64,000 nt of DNA from Anoplopoma fimbria (taxonomy: Eukaryota > Chordata > Actinopteri > Perciformes > Anoplopomatidae): assembly GCF_027596085.1 (NCBI RefSeq), contig NC_072454.1, positions 24,240,490 to 24,304,489 of the forward strand. Direction: 5' to 3'. Below, piece after piece: positions 23,345 through 37,479 of the stretch. Both the position numbers and the translations under genes were made by a program. The stretch's first letter is position 1; each line of letters starts with the position of its first letter. The notes under the pieces were generated by a model that was given only the letters and a program-made list of their open reading frames with translations, searched no databases and had not been told where the DNA came from.

Positions 23345-23381
<37 letters not shown>
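23345..23381. repeat. (GA)n microsatellite
   Basis: About 18 GA units, purine-only on the plus strand. Confidence 0.96.
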
Positions 23382-23385
<4 letters not shown>

Positions 23386-24039
23386 GGAAGAAAATTAAAA
23401 TGCACTGAGCCTCAGTCTGTTCATGAGGTGACAACCTGAGACACCCAATCAAATGTCTCCTCGCCAGCCTGGTAGGCCTAGGGACTGAAGCTAGTGTACC
23501 AGAGTCCAGATGCTAATTGGAAATGTCCTTGAGCTGGTTATAGAGAGCAAAGAGCGGGTGGGAAGTCAATCACTGCTGCGGAGTCAACGCGCGCTTCAGA
23601 GCTTCATTAGTGCCAAGAGCAGACGGGGAGGACGTGTGTTTGCAATCTGGAAATGATGGGGAGAGGAGGAGATCTCAAATTATCAGAGATGGTGAAGGTG
23701 TGTGTGAGGGGGGGTTGACATTGATCACAATTTGCTGATTAAGTTCCAACTTCCTGATAGAAAAACTAAAACTAACCCCTTATGCAGGAAGTAAAATTGC
23801 ATTATTAAAGCATGCTGTCAATCTTGCAATTTCCTTTAATAGCTAATACAGACCGCACCATTGCACATTTGTTGTCAAGCATGTACAGTACTAGTATGCA
23901 ATTAACCCATTTAATCCAACTATTCAGACCATAGATGCACCTCTGAGGAGTGTATAAGTACGATTTCAGGGACCCATGTATGAGTTCTCATTATTGTTTT
24001 AGACTGAAGTCAGGTTTTGGATATCCTCGCTCAAGATGT

Positions 24040-24175
24040 AACCTGACGTGCCAGATGGTTTGTTACACAGAACCATCTGAGAAACCTTCATTGGAAACTG
24101 TTTGGAATAGTCAAGCACTTTCAGAAAAAATACTTGGCAGTTGATTGGATGTACCATCTGTCAGTCAAACTCATG
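24040..24175 (+). repeat. hairpin-bearing dispersed repeat, copy 1
   Basis: It contains a perfect 9-bp inverted repeat, CAGATGGTT (24052-24060) and AACCATCTG (24071-24079), then CATTGGAAACTGTTTGG, CACTTTCAGAAAAAATACTT and CACCTGTCA-like sequence. The reverse complement of 49738-49877 matches it over about 135 bases. Confidence 0.8.
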
Positions 24176-25654
24176 TCGAAGCCAGTCGGGAGCAATCTTT
24201 GAACCCATCGGCTGTTGGCCTGACGATGGATAAGCCTCTGGGGGCGAGGGGCTGTATTTCGGGGGTTCCAGTATAGAAAGCAAGTATCTGGGCCAAGACC
24301 TCCTTCTTCGTGCGCTGCTCATTGTTTACAGTCCCATAAGCAACTTGAGATATGAGACCGAGGGGGGAGACGAAGTGTTTGTCTGAATTGTTTCACAAGC
24401 AGTCAGTTCACAAAGTAAGTAAGTTAAACAATAAAAAACTAAATCATGGTCAGACAATAGCAGATGGGTTCCCAGATTGCATTTTGGCATGTGTTCTGCC
24501 TCTTTTGCTCCCCACATGGACTGTTCACCTGCATTCAACCAAAGCACACTCAACTGTTATTGGTCACTACTACCACTACTACTACGCTAACCTCTTTAGG
24601 AGCTGCCATTTTTGTTTTGAACGAACATGCGCCTTTCTGTGTTGTCGTGTCACACAGATCTAAACTACGCCTGTAGCTGCTCACATGACGTTGATTTGTT
24701 CGCACACAAACCCATTACTTGAAGACTGTTTTCATGATATCTTTTGATTATCTCGTCGATATCTTTCAGATATCACAAAAATCCAGCTACAATGCAAGGT
24801 TAATCAAGATGAGTCATCAGAGGCAACTTGCCACAATGCCATTAGCTCCCATGGTGAATAAAATGGCATTCTGAGTAACTGCAAACCCCTTTCTATGGCA
24901 AAAACACTCCTTAAGACAGTCACTGGAATTCCTCTACGATATCCCATGATGAGCACACTCATTGATCTCAGATCTCAGTGACCAACCAAATAATGATGCC
25001 AAACCCAAAAACCAGATCATCCACCATGACTGCAACTGGGAAATCCAAGACGACGTCAGACCCTGCTGTCACCAGAGAAACTACCACATTGGTAATTTGT
25101 TTTTGTGCTGAAAACCACCTATGTTTACATTTTCTTGACACAAATCCTCTTGTAGGCGTGTGAATAATGACTGTTCTCTCTTTGAAGCTAAATCTCTTGG
25201 ATTGGAGGTCAGCCAAGCCTCTGACTCTCTTTGACACGGTTCATATCCTGTCTCTTACCTACAGTCAATGTGGGTTTCTCCAAACCATAGTAAAGATCAT
25301 TTTTAGTTGCCTAAACAAATCATTTTAGTGTTTTTTTGGCTAAGGTAAGCATGTTTAGATCAGACCTATAATAAAACATCCCATGGATATGTTGATAAGG
25401 ACAGTCTGCTAAGCACAGTTCCTTTTTAAATATTGTACCATTCATAGCTGATGTGTGCTTTCTCCTGATGTCTCTTTGTTGCTATAAAATCTGGGTAAAT
25501 ACATAATTTCAGTCAGGGATCGGATCAGTGAGCAGCACAATGACCATGCAGTTAACAAAACGGGAGCTGGAAACTGAAAGCTTCTGTCACCTCAGACTCC
25601 CTCTTTCATCACTTAGGATGGCTGACAATGACGCTCTAAATGAATCCAACTGCA

Positions 25655-26850
25655 CACCCATACAGAGGCATTAAGGGGGCATTCATAGTGAATTATAATG
25701 CATTCATAATGATTTATGACTGCACTCATTAACACGCATAATGATGTCTGATGCACCATGTCAATAGTCATAAAACATTATAGATGTGACTTATAATGAA
25801 TTATAAGTTCAAGGATCTTATGGATGGTATTGACTAGTCTTGCATAATCATCACGGTAACAGTTTCTATGATAATGTTCCTAATGCATTATAAACATACC
25901 TATAATGCATTTTAATCTGCATATAGCACTGTGTTATTGTATTTATAAGCACAATAATCCCAACAAACGCATGTTATAATTAACTTCAAATACCGTTATA
26001 CCTCATGATTGAATTTTTTTCAATTATAGTGTATTATAATTCCCAGTTATAAAACATTATCATTTTTATAAAACATTATAATAATCACAGTCATAATGCA
26101 TCATAATGTGATTATAAATTACTCTAAGTCTAAATCTCAATCCATGCAAGAACCCACAAAGCGTTGTATGACAATGACCACTGACAGTCTTATAATCACA
26201 TTATAAACAATACACATAATTATAACAGCAATTCTAATGCATTATAAAAATACATTAATGTATTACAAAGATGGGATGTTTAAAGCACTATAATACTTAT
26301 CACTGAGTGACCAGCAATTATGAAAATTATGATAATTGACTGTATAATTTGTGATTATTGTTATACATCATTATGAATATCTATGAATGTTTATAAATAT
26401 AATCAAACAGGGCTACAGGCGGATTATAATGCAGTACAAGTATGGATAAAGTGCATAATAGACATGGACCTCATAGAAAGTGTTACCATAAATACTTATG
26501 ATGCAGCATGGAATCTGTTAAATGCATGACAATGCATCACACTTTACTTGCCACCAACAATGAAACAATATGATAAAGCATGCGTAATTATAGATGTGTT
26601 AATGTACTTCACTGTACTTAACACATACAATGAGACTGCAAGGGCTATCATAGCATACTATGACTCCTTACTACAGTTGATTGTTGGGATGTGTATTTGG
26701 TGAGTATAGGAAGTCAGGGTTTATTTTAAGTCACATCAGTCAACCACTAGTTAGTATATAACTAGTCAAGAGCATCCATAAACTTTATGTGTGCTTATGA
26801 GTGTAGTCAAGAAGCATTATAATGTAACTGCATTATAATTCAGTGGTTTG
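25655..26850. repeat. AT-rich region built on TAATGCATTATAA-like motifs
   Basis: About 1.2 kb is dominated by variants of CATTATAA, TTATAATGCA and TCATAATG on both strands, for example GAATTATAATGCATTCATAA near 25690 and CCTAATGCATTATAAACATA near 25880. No open frame is present. It is most likely one or more copies of a teleost repeat family with many short palindromes. Confidence 0.6.
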
Positions 26851-29800
26851 ATTCAGACTCCTGAAATTGTGACAAACAAAAAGAAAATCTGTTTTTTCCG
26901 AACATGAGATGTCACTAAAACAAAACAAAAAACAAGCTGAAATTAGGACACTCCAACGTGTCTCTGTCTCTGCAGTGTCCACACACGGCGTTTACAGCCT
27001 TAAATCCCACACCTAGACTATAACACATCATACAGTCAACTTATTAGCCGTAGTTAGCTTTGAAGTGCTTTCGGTACGTGTTCCTTCATGGTCATTTGAG
27101 TAAAAGAGCAACAGATGTGACAAGATCAAGACAAGACAAGAGGTGTCATGTTTGATACAAGTCAAATCACAGAGAATGTGATTTAATGTGAAATGTGAGA
27201 GTAATGAGGAGCCACCACAGCCGGCTTGCTGTGCACCTTTCTGGTATAAGTGCGCTACAAACACGCCATAGTACAACAGCTGATGAATTGTAGGGTCAGT
27301 GTACGTTAGCCTTTATTAGTCAATGTAAAGATTTACAGCCTCAGATTAAGAAATAATCCAGACAGTTTATTCGGTAAACAATTCCAGATACCCAACTCAA
27401 TACCACGGTAAAAAACATAAACAAAACAATAAATCCCATGTTACTTCAACATACACTGCTTCATTACCATTTGCATGCTGGATTTTTAATTTATAATGAA
27501 TCCCCGAAGAGTTCGCCACAAGTTTTCCCTAAAAACACATTTTACAAGATTACATTTGAACACATCCTGATACTATTATAATTCACCTTTTAATTTTAAT
27601 TTTTACTGAATAAGAGCTTGAACGCATCATAATGTAACTCAATGCAAACCTCTGTATGTTTGCCGTTAGCCAAGCAGGACTGTGCTGCCCACAGATGCTA
27701 ACAGCTAACTAGCTCTTACTAGCTCTCCCCACGCCAATTTCAGCACAGATTTGTTGTTCACAAAGTCGCATCGTCAGATATTTCAATGTCCTCAGAACAA
27801 GGGGACACCGTTAGTCTTGAACCTTTATCAAATTTTTTGTCTTCTTGAGAGGCGTTGGTTCAGCTGTTGAACATGTAGTAATTTGTGTATTTGTTAAGTG
27901 CAATGTATGACTTAACATAGCAAGAAAAAGACAAAGGTGAAAAAATGTGAATTTGAAATTATCTATTGAGAAGTCTCATTACAATGTGTGTAAAAATCTG
28001 CTGTACTTTACACATTTTATTGTGCGTTTTTAATATTTTTTTTAAAAATCCAATCAATTCCAACATGCTGTTAGTTGGGTTCCGATGTTTATATATCAGA
28101 TTCACAGCAAAATAAAATATAAAATATGAGATGTTGTGCGACTACTTGTAACAAAACATCCATAAAAGATTAAAAAGAGTGTAAAACAGTAAAAAGCGAG
28201 CATGTCAGCACCCGCCAACACTTAACAGTAAGACACCGGAAGCAAAACCACTACCAGCAGTGGAAAATACCAGACAGTTATGGTAGAAAACAGAACAATG
28301 CAGATAGTGAGCTCTGGGTAAAACTGTAAACCTAACAGTCCGATTGCCTTGAGGACAAAACAATCCGATAGTTTGTTCTGGACATGTCTTTATTTTAACA
28401 GTGAGTAATTCACTCCATCATTCAGTTATTGATGAGTGTAGCAGACTTTACTGACATAATTTTCTGCAAAGCTTTGTACATCAGTACTTCTAGAGTTCAT
28501 TATCACCACCAGGCGTACGCCTGTGTGGAGATCATGTGTAGGTCTTGTGTGTGTGCATGGGTGTATCCTTCTGTCTGTCCACGCATACTCGGCTTACAAC
28601 TCGATGAATCTGCCAACATTATTTATGCTCATTTATAACTGTATACTAAAGGACCTATCATGGTTGAGTTGTCAATTTTTGAAAAAAAAAATGTTATCGA
28701 CTATTTTATACGGTCATTGACTGCTGACTTCTCCACTGGCGGGTAGGCTCCACAAGTAACGACAACTGCATCTGAAGCAAAAGCCATTTCTGGCAATCGG
28801 CTTGGCTAAAAACAAAGCCCTACCTAGTCTCTTGCAGGCCACATTTTGGCCTTTGTTGTGGTTCAAACACTGACATCTATAGAAATGTTTGGTCTTATTT
28901 GAACCGGAGCATCTGCAGATTTTCTGCAGATGATCTACTAAAGTTAGGCATGATCCAAGATGAATAAATCCTTTTTTGTTATCTTGGACACCATCTTGAC
29001 CGTAAGGGTGCCGGGAAGGACAATTGAGTGAGATTCAACTTTTCTTTGTTTTTGGAGCGGAGAGGGCAGAGATCTGCTATGAACAGAGTGCACCTTTTTA
29101 GTAAAAAATGCACCTCTTTAATATTTTCTGTTAAGACACCACTGTCAGATGACTTGTTTAAACAATTTAAGTTGAAATTCAAAAGTCCCTCTATGGGCAT
29201 ATTCATTATATTGGCTCCCTACTGTTTGGGATGCATAAGTAACCAGTCTAACGGAAGCATTTCACATGTGGGGAAATGAGCTCAGGAACACTCAAATTGG
29301 GCCCAATGGAAGTACAAAGCAAATCAAGGCAGATTCTGTAATGTCTTTTTTTTTTTTTTTTGCCAGCCTTTTCGCCGTCACAACTAATTTCACAGTGGCA
29401 CACTAATGAGGAAATCCTCTGTAAAGCATCTTTAAGCTGACAGTTGGATGTAACCTCAGATCTAGGTCACATCCTTTGCCAACTTCTTTTAAAAATTAAT
29501 AGGTTATTTGACGCTGGTCACACTCTCCCTGAACAATCAACTGAGATGTCTAATCCAAATTTGACGGTCCGAGGTAAGGTGAGGTGAGGCGAGGGGAAAC
29601 GAGGATATACTGTGTGTTGTTCTGCTGCATAATGCGAGCAAACAAGGGTATGTGGCGTGACGGCTGGGGTGTTGCTCAAATCAACGACAAAACGAGCCGC
29701 GCTGCAAGAAAAGATAGAAATAGAGATCAGAGACGACTTTGACTTTGAGGCCGTAAAGACATCGGATGCTGCATAGCGGCAGTGGCACGGGGGGGAGGCG

Positions 29801-32800
29801 GTGCAACACTGAAGAGTGGCATACAGATAGAGAGCAGGAGGATGAGTATGGGATGCAGGTGGAGACGGTGAGGGAGGAGGGGCTGAGGGGCGGAGGGCTG
29901 GGTGGGGAGTGCATGCTTGAAGTGCGGCGAGAGCTGCCAAAGCTAGTTTCAGAGCTCCTTGAAGTTCCCTCTGTCGGAGGGAGAGCGTGTACTTATGTGC
30001 ACCCCTGGGAGGAGGGAAAGGGGGTGCAATGTGTGTGTGTGTGTGTGGGAGGGGGAGGGGAGAATTTATTGGGGAGAGGAACTGCAGCAGGCACCGCGCG
30101 TACCAGTGCATTTGAATGTGCGTATGTGTCCGCGTGCCTCGTGCGATCGCGCTGCTCCTCAAGCGGTCCTGTAATTATCCCAAATTGTGTCTGGTGGGGG
30201 CCCGCCTCCCTCCCAGCGGAGCAGCAGACAATCTGGCCTCCAGCCCAAATCTGCAGAGAGTTGTCCTGTTAGCAGTGATTGGGTAAAGGAGGAGCAGCGA
30301 GAAACATTCAAAGGCCCCGGGATAAAATTTGATAAATGACTGAATGCTAAATAAGTTAAAGAGCAGCGGCAGAAGGGGCCGACTCAGTCACATGGCGGTA
30401 TCAACAACACCTGCTCTCACACTGCGGGAGGTGTGCCACACGAGTGGACTGTATTTTCTACTAAGGCATACTTTAGGAAGGGTTTGTGGCTGCATTTATA
30501 GTTGAAACATAATTTATTAATGTATTATTAAATCATAATAGCTAGCATTTAGACAGAACAACGTTTTGGTTGCCATGTTGTAAAAAATCCCTTTTAAATG
30601 GATCTTTCAATCACCTTTTGAAAAAGAGTATGTCGTTCAAATTTACAACTACTATTGATGGATTATTGCATCAAAGAAATCATTTAACAATGACTTACTT
30701 AGAATTCTAATTGCAGGTGGTTATGTAACTGAAGAAACGTATCACCCTTTGTTAACGACTTATTCACTTTCTGATTTGACTTCAACCTCAGTTATAAATG
30801 TGAGTAAGTTAATAGTTCAATCTACAACTTTACTGTTGTGGTTCACTCTCCAGCTTTCAACCGCAGCAGACTGCTGTTATGAGCAAAACATCTCTTAAAA
30901 ACTTAACAGCAATTAGCGACTAGCTGTTGAAAGCTTAACCAGGCACCCCGTCTGCAAATTAGCTACATCTAGAAGTCCTACATACATTGCAACGGTTGCA
31001 CTGTATTCAAAGGTAACAATGCCTCCATGTATGGTCCCTGTCAAATAAAAAATGTAATTTATGAAAAATAATGAACATTTGTCTATAGAGACAGATATTT
31101 CCCTCAGGAGCTGGTAGAGACCAAAAACAGAGCTAAAAGAGAGAGACCCGCGTTCATCAGGTGGACACAACAGAACTCTAGATTACCTATGATGTTTCTT
31201 TTTGTAACTGCTGGATGTGTGAATAAGCAACAGTTTGTCAACAATTTCGCCACATCAACTTAAAAGGTGACGATTTGTTAAAGTTGTGTTTTGGCTGCCT
31301 CCAAAAATGATTGGTGGTTGAGAGACGCAGTGTAATAAAAAACATACAACACATTAATCTGGGTCCCACTTTTAATTATTCAGTTAACTTGTAAATCATT
31401 TTAATATTTGTGATGACTCCAGTCAACTATGATTTGGGGAGATGACAGATACAGCCAATCATCACTTAGTTTGTGGGTCGTAATAGTTTGAGGAACAATA
31501 TCTGTTGGTCGGTGTGTGCTTGATTTAAGTTGGCCAAAACTGTGTCTACATTTCCAAAGAGAGTGGTTGATGTTCAATTAATGTATTCTTTGTCCACTGC
31601 ATATAACAGGTGCTTTAAACACGATTGGCAGAATTTCTATGGCATCTCAACAGCTCTCAACACGGCGACACCTGAGCCGGCGCCTCACAGCTAACGGTGC
31701 TAACAGCGCTAACAGTGCAATCAACGGTCAAAGTGCTGACAGAGCTATCAGTGTCTACCTGAGGGGGAACCGGAGAGTGGGTGGGTGGGTTTCCACGACA
31801 ACGCCATATTAAAACTACAAGTTGTAAACCTTAAATAAAGTGCAAAGAAATAAATACTTTTATGTCTATAAGTGGGCTAGATGATCATGTATAGTATGTT
31901 CATATATACAACTATATATAATATATATACAGCATGCAGGATTTATATTGACAGTAACTGCATGATGATATGTACACGTCTGGAATACATCAGATTATGG
32001 GAGCTAAAGACGCTACAGCAGTGACTAAAAATTAATCTTTTTTTCATAAAAAAAAGTGATGTGGGAGACAACTCTGATCTCCAAAGCGTGTGGTGAGGAA
32101 ATATGACCCTGACTATATTAAATTTGGATTCATAATGGCAGGCAGTGATGAGTGAGGGTAAGCAGAATATTTATTTTGGTCATTACAGCTGACACTTATT
32201 TACAGCCCAGCTCATTTATTTCTCCTTTTTTTTATGGTCAGGCCTTAAGTTACAAAGCTGAGTATATAGATTTGTAACATCACTGTAAGCAGAGTAAGGA
32301 GTCAAATAGTGACTACATATAGTAAAGTTATTAACGTGATGTAAACGTTGGGGAGCTGGTGAGTGACAGAAGCTGCATTTTCATGACAAACACCAGCCGT
32401 TTTGTGTCAGCTACAGCTGTGCAGGGAAACGGCTACAACGCAGCTCTGGCATGAAATACGACGCTCTGCATTTCAGCATGTAGAGGTGGAGTCCTTACAC
32501 TATGGAATAAGGGGCCACCTAAAGTGTTTCTGACAGCAGGAGAGGCAGCTGAGTCCCCAAACACCGCTGCGGCTCGCGATAAAGGGAGCGAACGAGGCCC
32601 ATTGACGGAGGCAGTCAGAACTGGAGCGTTAAAAGTGGAAAAGAAGTGTACATCAATCTCTCCGCGGCCACATACAGTAAATGCTCCCCTGCTGAGGTGA
32701 TCTGACAGTGGAGGATGCTCTGCTCCACGTGATGTTTCATGCTCACAACCTGAACAGGTCCAGCTATCAATCAACTGGAATGGAAATCCACCGGGACCAT

Positions 32801-33534
32801 AAAGCTTTCCAACCATGTGAAAAAGTAGGGGAAAAAAGTAACATATTACTTTGTTATTCACACTTTCTGCCTTTTTGACACTGACTCTAATCTCAACATG
32901 GATTTCGACAACCTCAAACATATGTATCATCTCTTATCTGTCACTGCAGAATGATTTCCATCAACAATACACTCAAATAACCGCCCAGGTCAATATAACA
33001 AGATATCTAAGTTCCCTTACAATGTTATATACATTTTGTATTTACTTTAAGGTTCATCCTAAAAAATAATGAGGGGCCAGCAAGCAAGAAAGCATTTATC
33101 TTTCTTGCCAAATCTTTCTGACATCCCAAATCTCCATGCTCCCCCCCCTCACAAGCCTTGCTCACTCATTCATAACTGCGGGCTGCAGAGATGGAGGCAC
33201 CACCCATGTGACCACACACTGATTGCAAAGGGTCAGAAAGACCAACTGCAGGGACAAGGTGCCGCATCACAAGATGGGGTTGGCTTCCCTACATCCATCA
33301 TCTCAGGCAGTAGTAGATGGTACTGTATGTATGATGACCCAGAAAGACTTCAGACAACCACCTTTTTCCCCTCCATTCATATAGTGCTAATCTGCAACCA
33401 AATAAAAGACAACCAAAGGACCATGCAGACAAGATAATCTTAAACAAGAGGAGTTAACATCCATTCTAACAGAAGTGCTTAGACACAGCTGTGCTTTGCT
33501 AAATGCTATTCTGAGCGGATGCTCACTTTGACAC

Positions 33535-33925
33535 AATGCAAACATGCTGCTATTTCGTAGGTTTATTGTTTACTATCTTCACCATCTATGTTAAGCGTGT
33601 TAGCATATTAGCATTTTCTATTTAGCCAGTAAACACAAAGTACAACTGATGCCAATGGGAGTGTCATTAGTTTTTGCAAGTATATAGTCATAAACCAATG
33701 TATTGAGAAATATAGTTTTTGACCTGATGATTACTGCACAATAAAGGACATTGGGATACATCCTCTGGAAACTATGAATGTCTGATCAGATTCTAGTAGA
33801 TGTTAGATATTTAACAGGATAGCTTTGACATGCTGCTTGACCTAGAGGAAAGGTCAGTGGGGTTCATCCTTTGGGGACCATGAAGTTTGTGATAATCAAT
33901 CCAATAGATGGAAAAAACCACTGTC
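33535..33925 (+). repeat. dispersed teleost repeat (GTTAGCATATTAGCA type), copy 1
   Basis: It contains GTGTTAGCATATTAGCATTT, AACACAAAGTACAACTGATG, CAATGGGAGTGTCATTAG and TTTTTGACCTGATGATTA. The same landmarks occur in the same order at 49885-50240. Confidence 0.75.
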
Positions 33926-34460
33926 TCTTTTTTGAGCACCTACAGAGAAAACGTGTCCATGAGTGAGACGACTGTTTAACCTCAAAATGTCCATCAAAAT
34001 AAAAATGTCTTAACAAATGTGATACTGTCATTTAAAGAAACAGCAGTGTGATTACTGCAAGGTTAAAACTCAATGGCAAAAACATATTTATGTGGAATTT
34101 AATGACCAGAAAATGTTTTATATACTGCCACTTTCCAAAATGTCTGGAAACATGATACAACATTTGGGCTATGATGCCCACAGCTAACCCCAGGCAACAA
34201 GAGTGGACACAGACAATAGAGAGACAGAGAGTGAATGCATTCATGACCGGAAAGCCTGAATTATAAGGCCTCATTGTGTCAACACTTTACTATAAGACTG
34301 ACTGGAGCATACATGCTGCTGAAGCATGAAAGACACATAAAGCCGGCCTACTATACGTCCACACACGGCACTCTCTGGTCGCCGACACCTGAATAGACCT
34401 TCATAATCAATTTTCAGACAGGCTTTGAGAGTGGGATGAATGAAAAGGGAATGCACTTAC

Positions 34461-34584
34461 TGCTTGACAGATGATGGGGTATTTGATTCGATTGATGCCG
34501 CCGGCAAACACAGCAAAGGTCAGAGCCGTGTGGAAACAGAAGTTGAGAAGCATATGCCATCCCTTCCGACTGATGCGGATTGCG
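34461..34584 (-). CDS. adgra1: adgra1 exon encoding TM2
   Basis: 124-bp exon. The acceptor TTGGCAG precedes 34584 and the donor GTAAGT follows 34461. The first base completes a Ser codon (AG/C) from the exon at 40574-40701, and 41 full codons follow, ending in phase 0. It encodes [18 protein letters not shown], then [18 protein letters not shown] and IICQA. The first block is intracellular loop 1 entering TM2, and the rest covers TM2 and extracellular loop 1. The exon joins directly to VGVVLHYSS in the next exon. These residues are near-identical to human ADGRA1 as I recall it ([25 protein letters not shown]). Confidence 0.95.
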
Positions 34585-36839
34585 CTGCCAAAAGAGACCA
34601 AGAATTAGCAGGTAAATACCAGACCCCCACAGTGCTTTTTGTGTTTCATCATTTGTGATTCATTTGTCAAGGTAAAGTGCCCATCAGTCATTTCAAGTGT
34701 GATTTGAGCAGGTCTGCATAAATTGCCCTTTTCTTTTACCTTGCTACAGACATATAGATTAACATCCACAGCCTGGGGAAAGCTGCACATGGAGTTTGAG
34801 TCGTGCAAACAAGCCATTACATACTCTGCTGCCAATAATGTGCTGAATAATATAATACTTTCTGAATACATTTCAACCTTGGCTCAACTTTGAAATGCAA
34901 TGATTCACATTTAATATATTCAAGTTGGGTCAACATAACTTATCTAACTCAGACAGATTGTTTTAAGTTTAAGTGAATCATTTGGAGCTGGTGGTTGGTT
35001 GTTAAGACATTTTATTTTCACCTTAACCTACTTAAATAACTCTATTTTGTTTATTTTGGGCAACATGAGGTTTTAAGACAGACTAGACAACAGAGAGAGA
35101 CAGAATGTTTGCGATCAACTCGTAAAGTTGATCACTCGTAAAAAAATAAATAAAGATTTTTAGTTTTTAATTCACCCCCTATGGAAGCCTAATTAAATAA
35201 GAAATAACATTTTGGTCAAAAAAAGAAATACAATAGTGAGAAGCAATTTGAGTCAATAGCAAAAGTAAAAATGTAAACTTGAACTATTATTTTTATTAAC
35301 AGATTTTGTACCAGATTAAGTGCACCAAACCATATTGCTGTTTATGGAGGCTACAAAACAAACATTCAAAGATGATCCATTTAGTGACAGAGAGGCACTG
35401 CTTTTAAGATCATTTTGATTGAACGTCAGAGGAAAAAGTGTTAACGGGAATGTTTTTTTAATAAAAAGAAAAGTAAAAAAAAAAGAATCATTTTTAACAT
35501 CAACGCCTTTTCAAAAGGTCAAACCCTACATGTACCCAGTGATTGACAATGAAGAATAAAAAAAAGGTTAAGAATCAAATGCATTTTTTAAATGTAAATA
35601 CTAAGGATAATGTGTATTTTAGAATGATGGACCTCGGACACAGGGCTGTTCACAGATCAGTCCATCGTGTTAGTCAGTGTACAACCTTCCTACACGGCTC
35701 CTTCACCCACTTACACACATACAGAGCATGCAGCGGTATATGCACACAAATAGGAATCACTCTGCTGGTTTGATGATGAAATAAAAAGAGATTGCTTCCA
35801 GTCGGCTGGGCCAATTGAAGTTTTTACAATGCAACACTATGCACTTATATCCACTTTGTGAACTATGGCATTATGGGGGGTTACACAGGGTAGGGCACTT
35901 AACCCACATTACCATTTTCCACCAAGCTGTTAGAAAACAGGTCAGAAAACACACCAAAATATTTGTCGTACTGTGTGAATTAACAGACCATCCATTCTTT
36001 TTAATGATTTTCCTTGTGTCAGCTCCCTCCTTTCCATCCATACAGCCACAGTCTGTCACCATTTGAAATTATATAACCTTGTGCTGGAAATCTCCGCTCC
36101 CCAAAATGGAGGAACGGAGCCCCGTCTGCACGTGAGCCAACTGTAGATGAAGCGGTGGCACGGCAGTGAGCTATGAGGCGTGTCTGAGGCCGGGGCTTTC
36201 GCTGCTCCGTGTGTGGGGGGGGGCTAAAGCTGCTGCTGTTGATGCCCCCGCCGCGGTCCAAAAGCTGAACTCCATCCAGCAAGGAGGCCATAAATCAGGC
36301 CTGGCCTCCATGGAAGGGGGTTTTCATAGGCTCTGCTCTTGGCTTTCATTGGGTCAAGTACATTAACCTGGCAACCCTCCACTTCCCCAATCTGCCAGAA
36401 GGTAAAGGGGGGGGGGCAGATAAAACTGTCCTCCCTGCATCTGCTCTCTCACTGTGCACCCACTGCTGGGCCAACTGTAAGTTACGATAAAGCTGTGGAC
36501 GGTATAATGTGACACGTTATACAATGGGTAGTTTCGCCCGACCGTTTCATTGGCGGGAGACACGTTCCAAACATGCTGATTAGTCCCATAAAACATAGGT
36601 AGCAGGGCTGTTAACTGGAGAAATGGAAGTGGTTTCATGCTAATTATGGTGGAGGAAAGGGAGCATCCTGGCAGCAATAGGGCTGGGCTCTATGGATGAA
36701 ATCCGTAGTGGTCACATATACGATCATATAGTTTAAACAGACACTTGAGGACTGCAACAAGCTGTAAACACAACAATGACATATAATCTTATATTGTGTT
36801 GGAAACTGTTTACTTTACTCTACTGGTCTACTTTACCAG

Positions 36840-37100
36840 AAAATTGCCATTAATTCAGAGCCATGTACATGCCGACTTGCCAAATGTAAGTCCAATATTT
36901 TTTGTTCTGTTTTGGTCCCCACCAACTCATGAGGGAAATATCGGACTCTTTAGTTGCTAAGTGTTCCACTCTGTTTACGAGAAAGCCCCTGTCTGAGGTT
37001 TGGTGCTGAACAGGTGGTGTACAGTGTGTTTTTCCACAGAAAACAGCTGCCTGCTGCTGTTGATTAGAGCGGCTTTAAGTACCTTTCTTTTGTTGCTTTA
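36840..37100 (+). repeat. dispersed teleost repeat (AAGTCCAATATTTTT type), copy 1
   Basis: It contains GTAAGTCCAATATTTTTTGT, TGAGGGAAATATCGGACTCT, TGCTGAACAGGTGGTGTACA and ends GATTAGAGCGGCTTTAA. A second copy at 42755-43095 shows the same landmarks and ends GATTGGAGCAGCTTTA. Confidence 0.75.
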
Positions 37101-37479
37101 AAATATTAATTTGGAAGGAAAGAAGATCAAACAAGCATGGACATATTGTCATTATGATTCCACTTGAAGCTGATAAATGACTGAATGAATGGAAGTATCG
37201 CCCCCATCTCTAAATGACAATATTAACTTTCTTTTCTTTTTTGGTTCTTATGTGCACTTCTTTTATGTAAACATAATCAGGCAACACACTGGTTGATGGG
37301 TGCCGTTTTTGCTCCCTTTAATTACAGGCACATGACACTCAATTCAATATAACAATAATGTATGTATGAATAAAACTTTTTTTTGTTATGCAATTTCTCC
37401 TACTTATGGGATTAACAAGTAATTCAAGATTTTCTCCATTCAGATTTCTCATCATGCTTTGGCTATAAACAAAAAGTAT

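Larger units (their letters stand above)
22769..34460 (-). other. adgra1: adgra1 intron between TM2 and TM3 exons (11.7 kb)
   Basis: It is bounded by donor GTAAGT and acceptor CGTCAG on the minus strand, in phase 0. It holds a (GA)n array, a hairpin-bearing repeat at 24040-24175, an AT-rich TAATGCATTATAA-type region at 25655-26850, and a repeat copy at 33535-33925. A minus-strand open frame at 29518-30162 is low-complexity and was not accepted as a gene. Confidence 0.85.

Noticed and set aside
29518..30162. Minus-strand 214-codon open frame inside an adgra1 intron
   Set aside because: Composition is low-complexity (Pro, His, Ser, Thr, Ala runs) arising from GGGAGG/GTGTGT sequence. There is no domain, no paired splice sites and no coding-type codon use.
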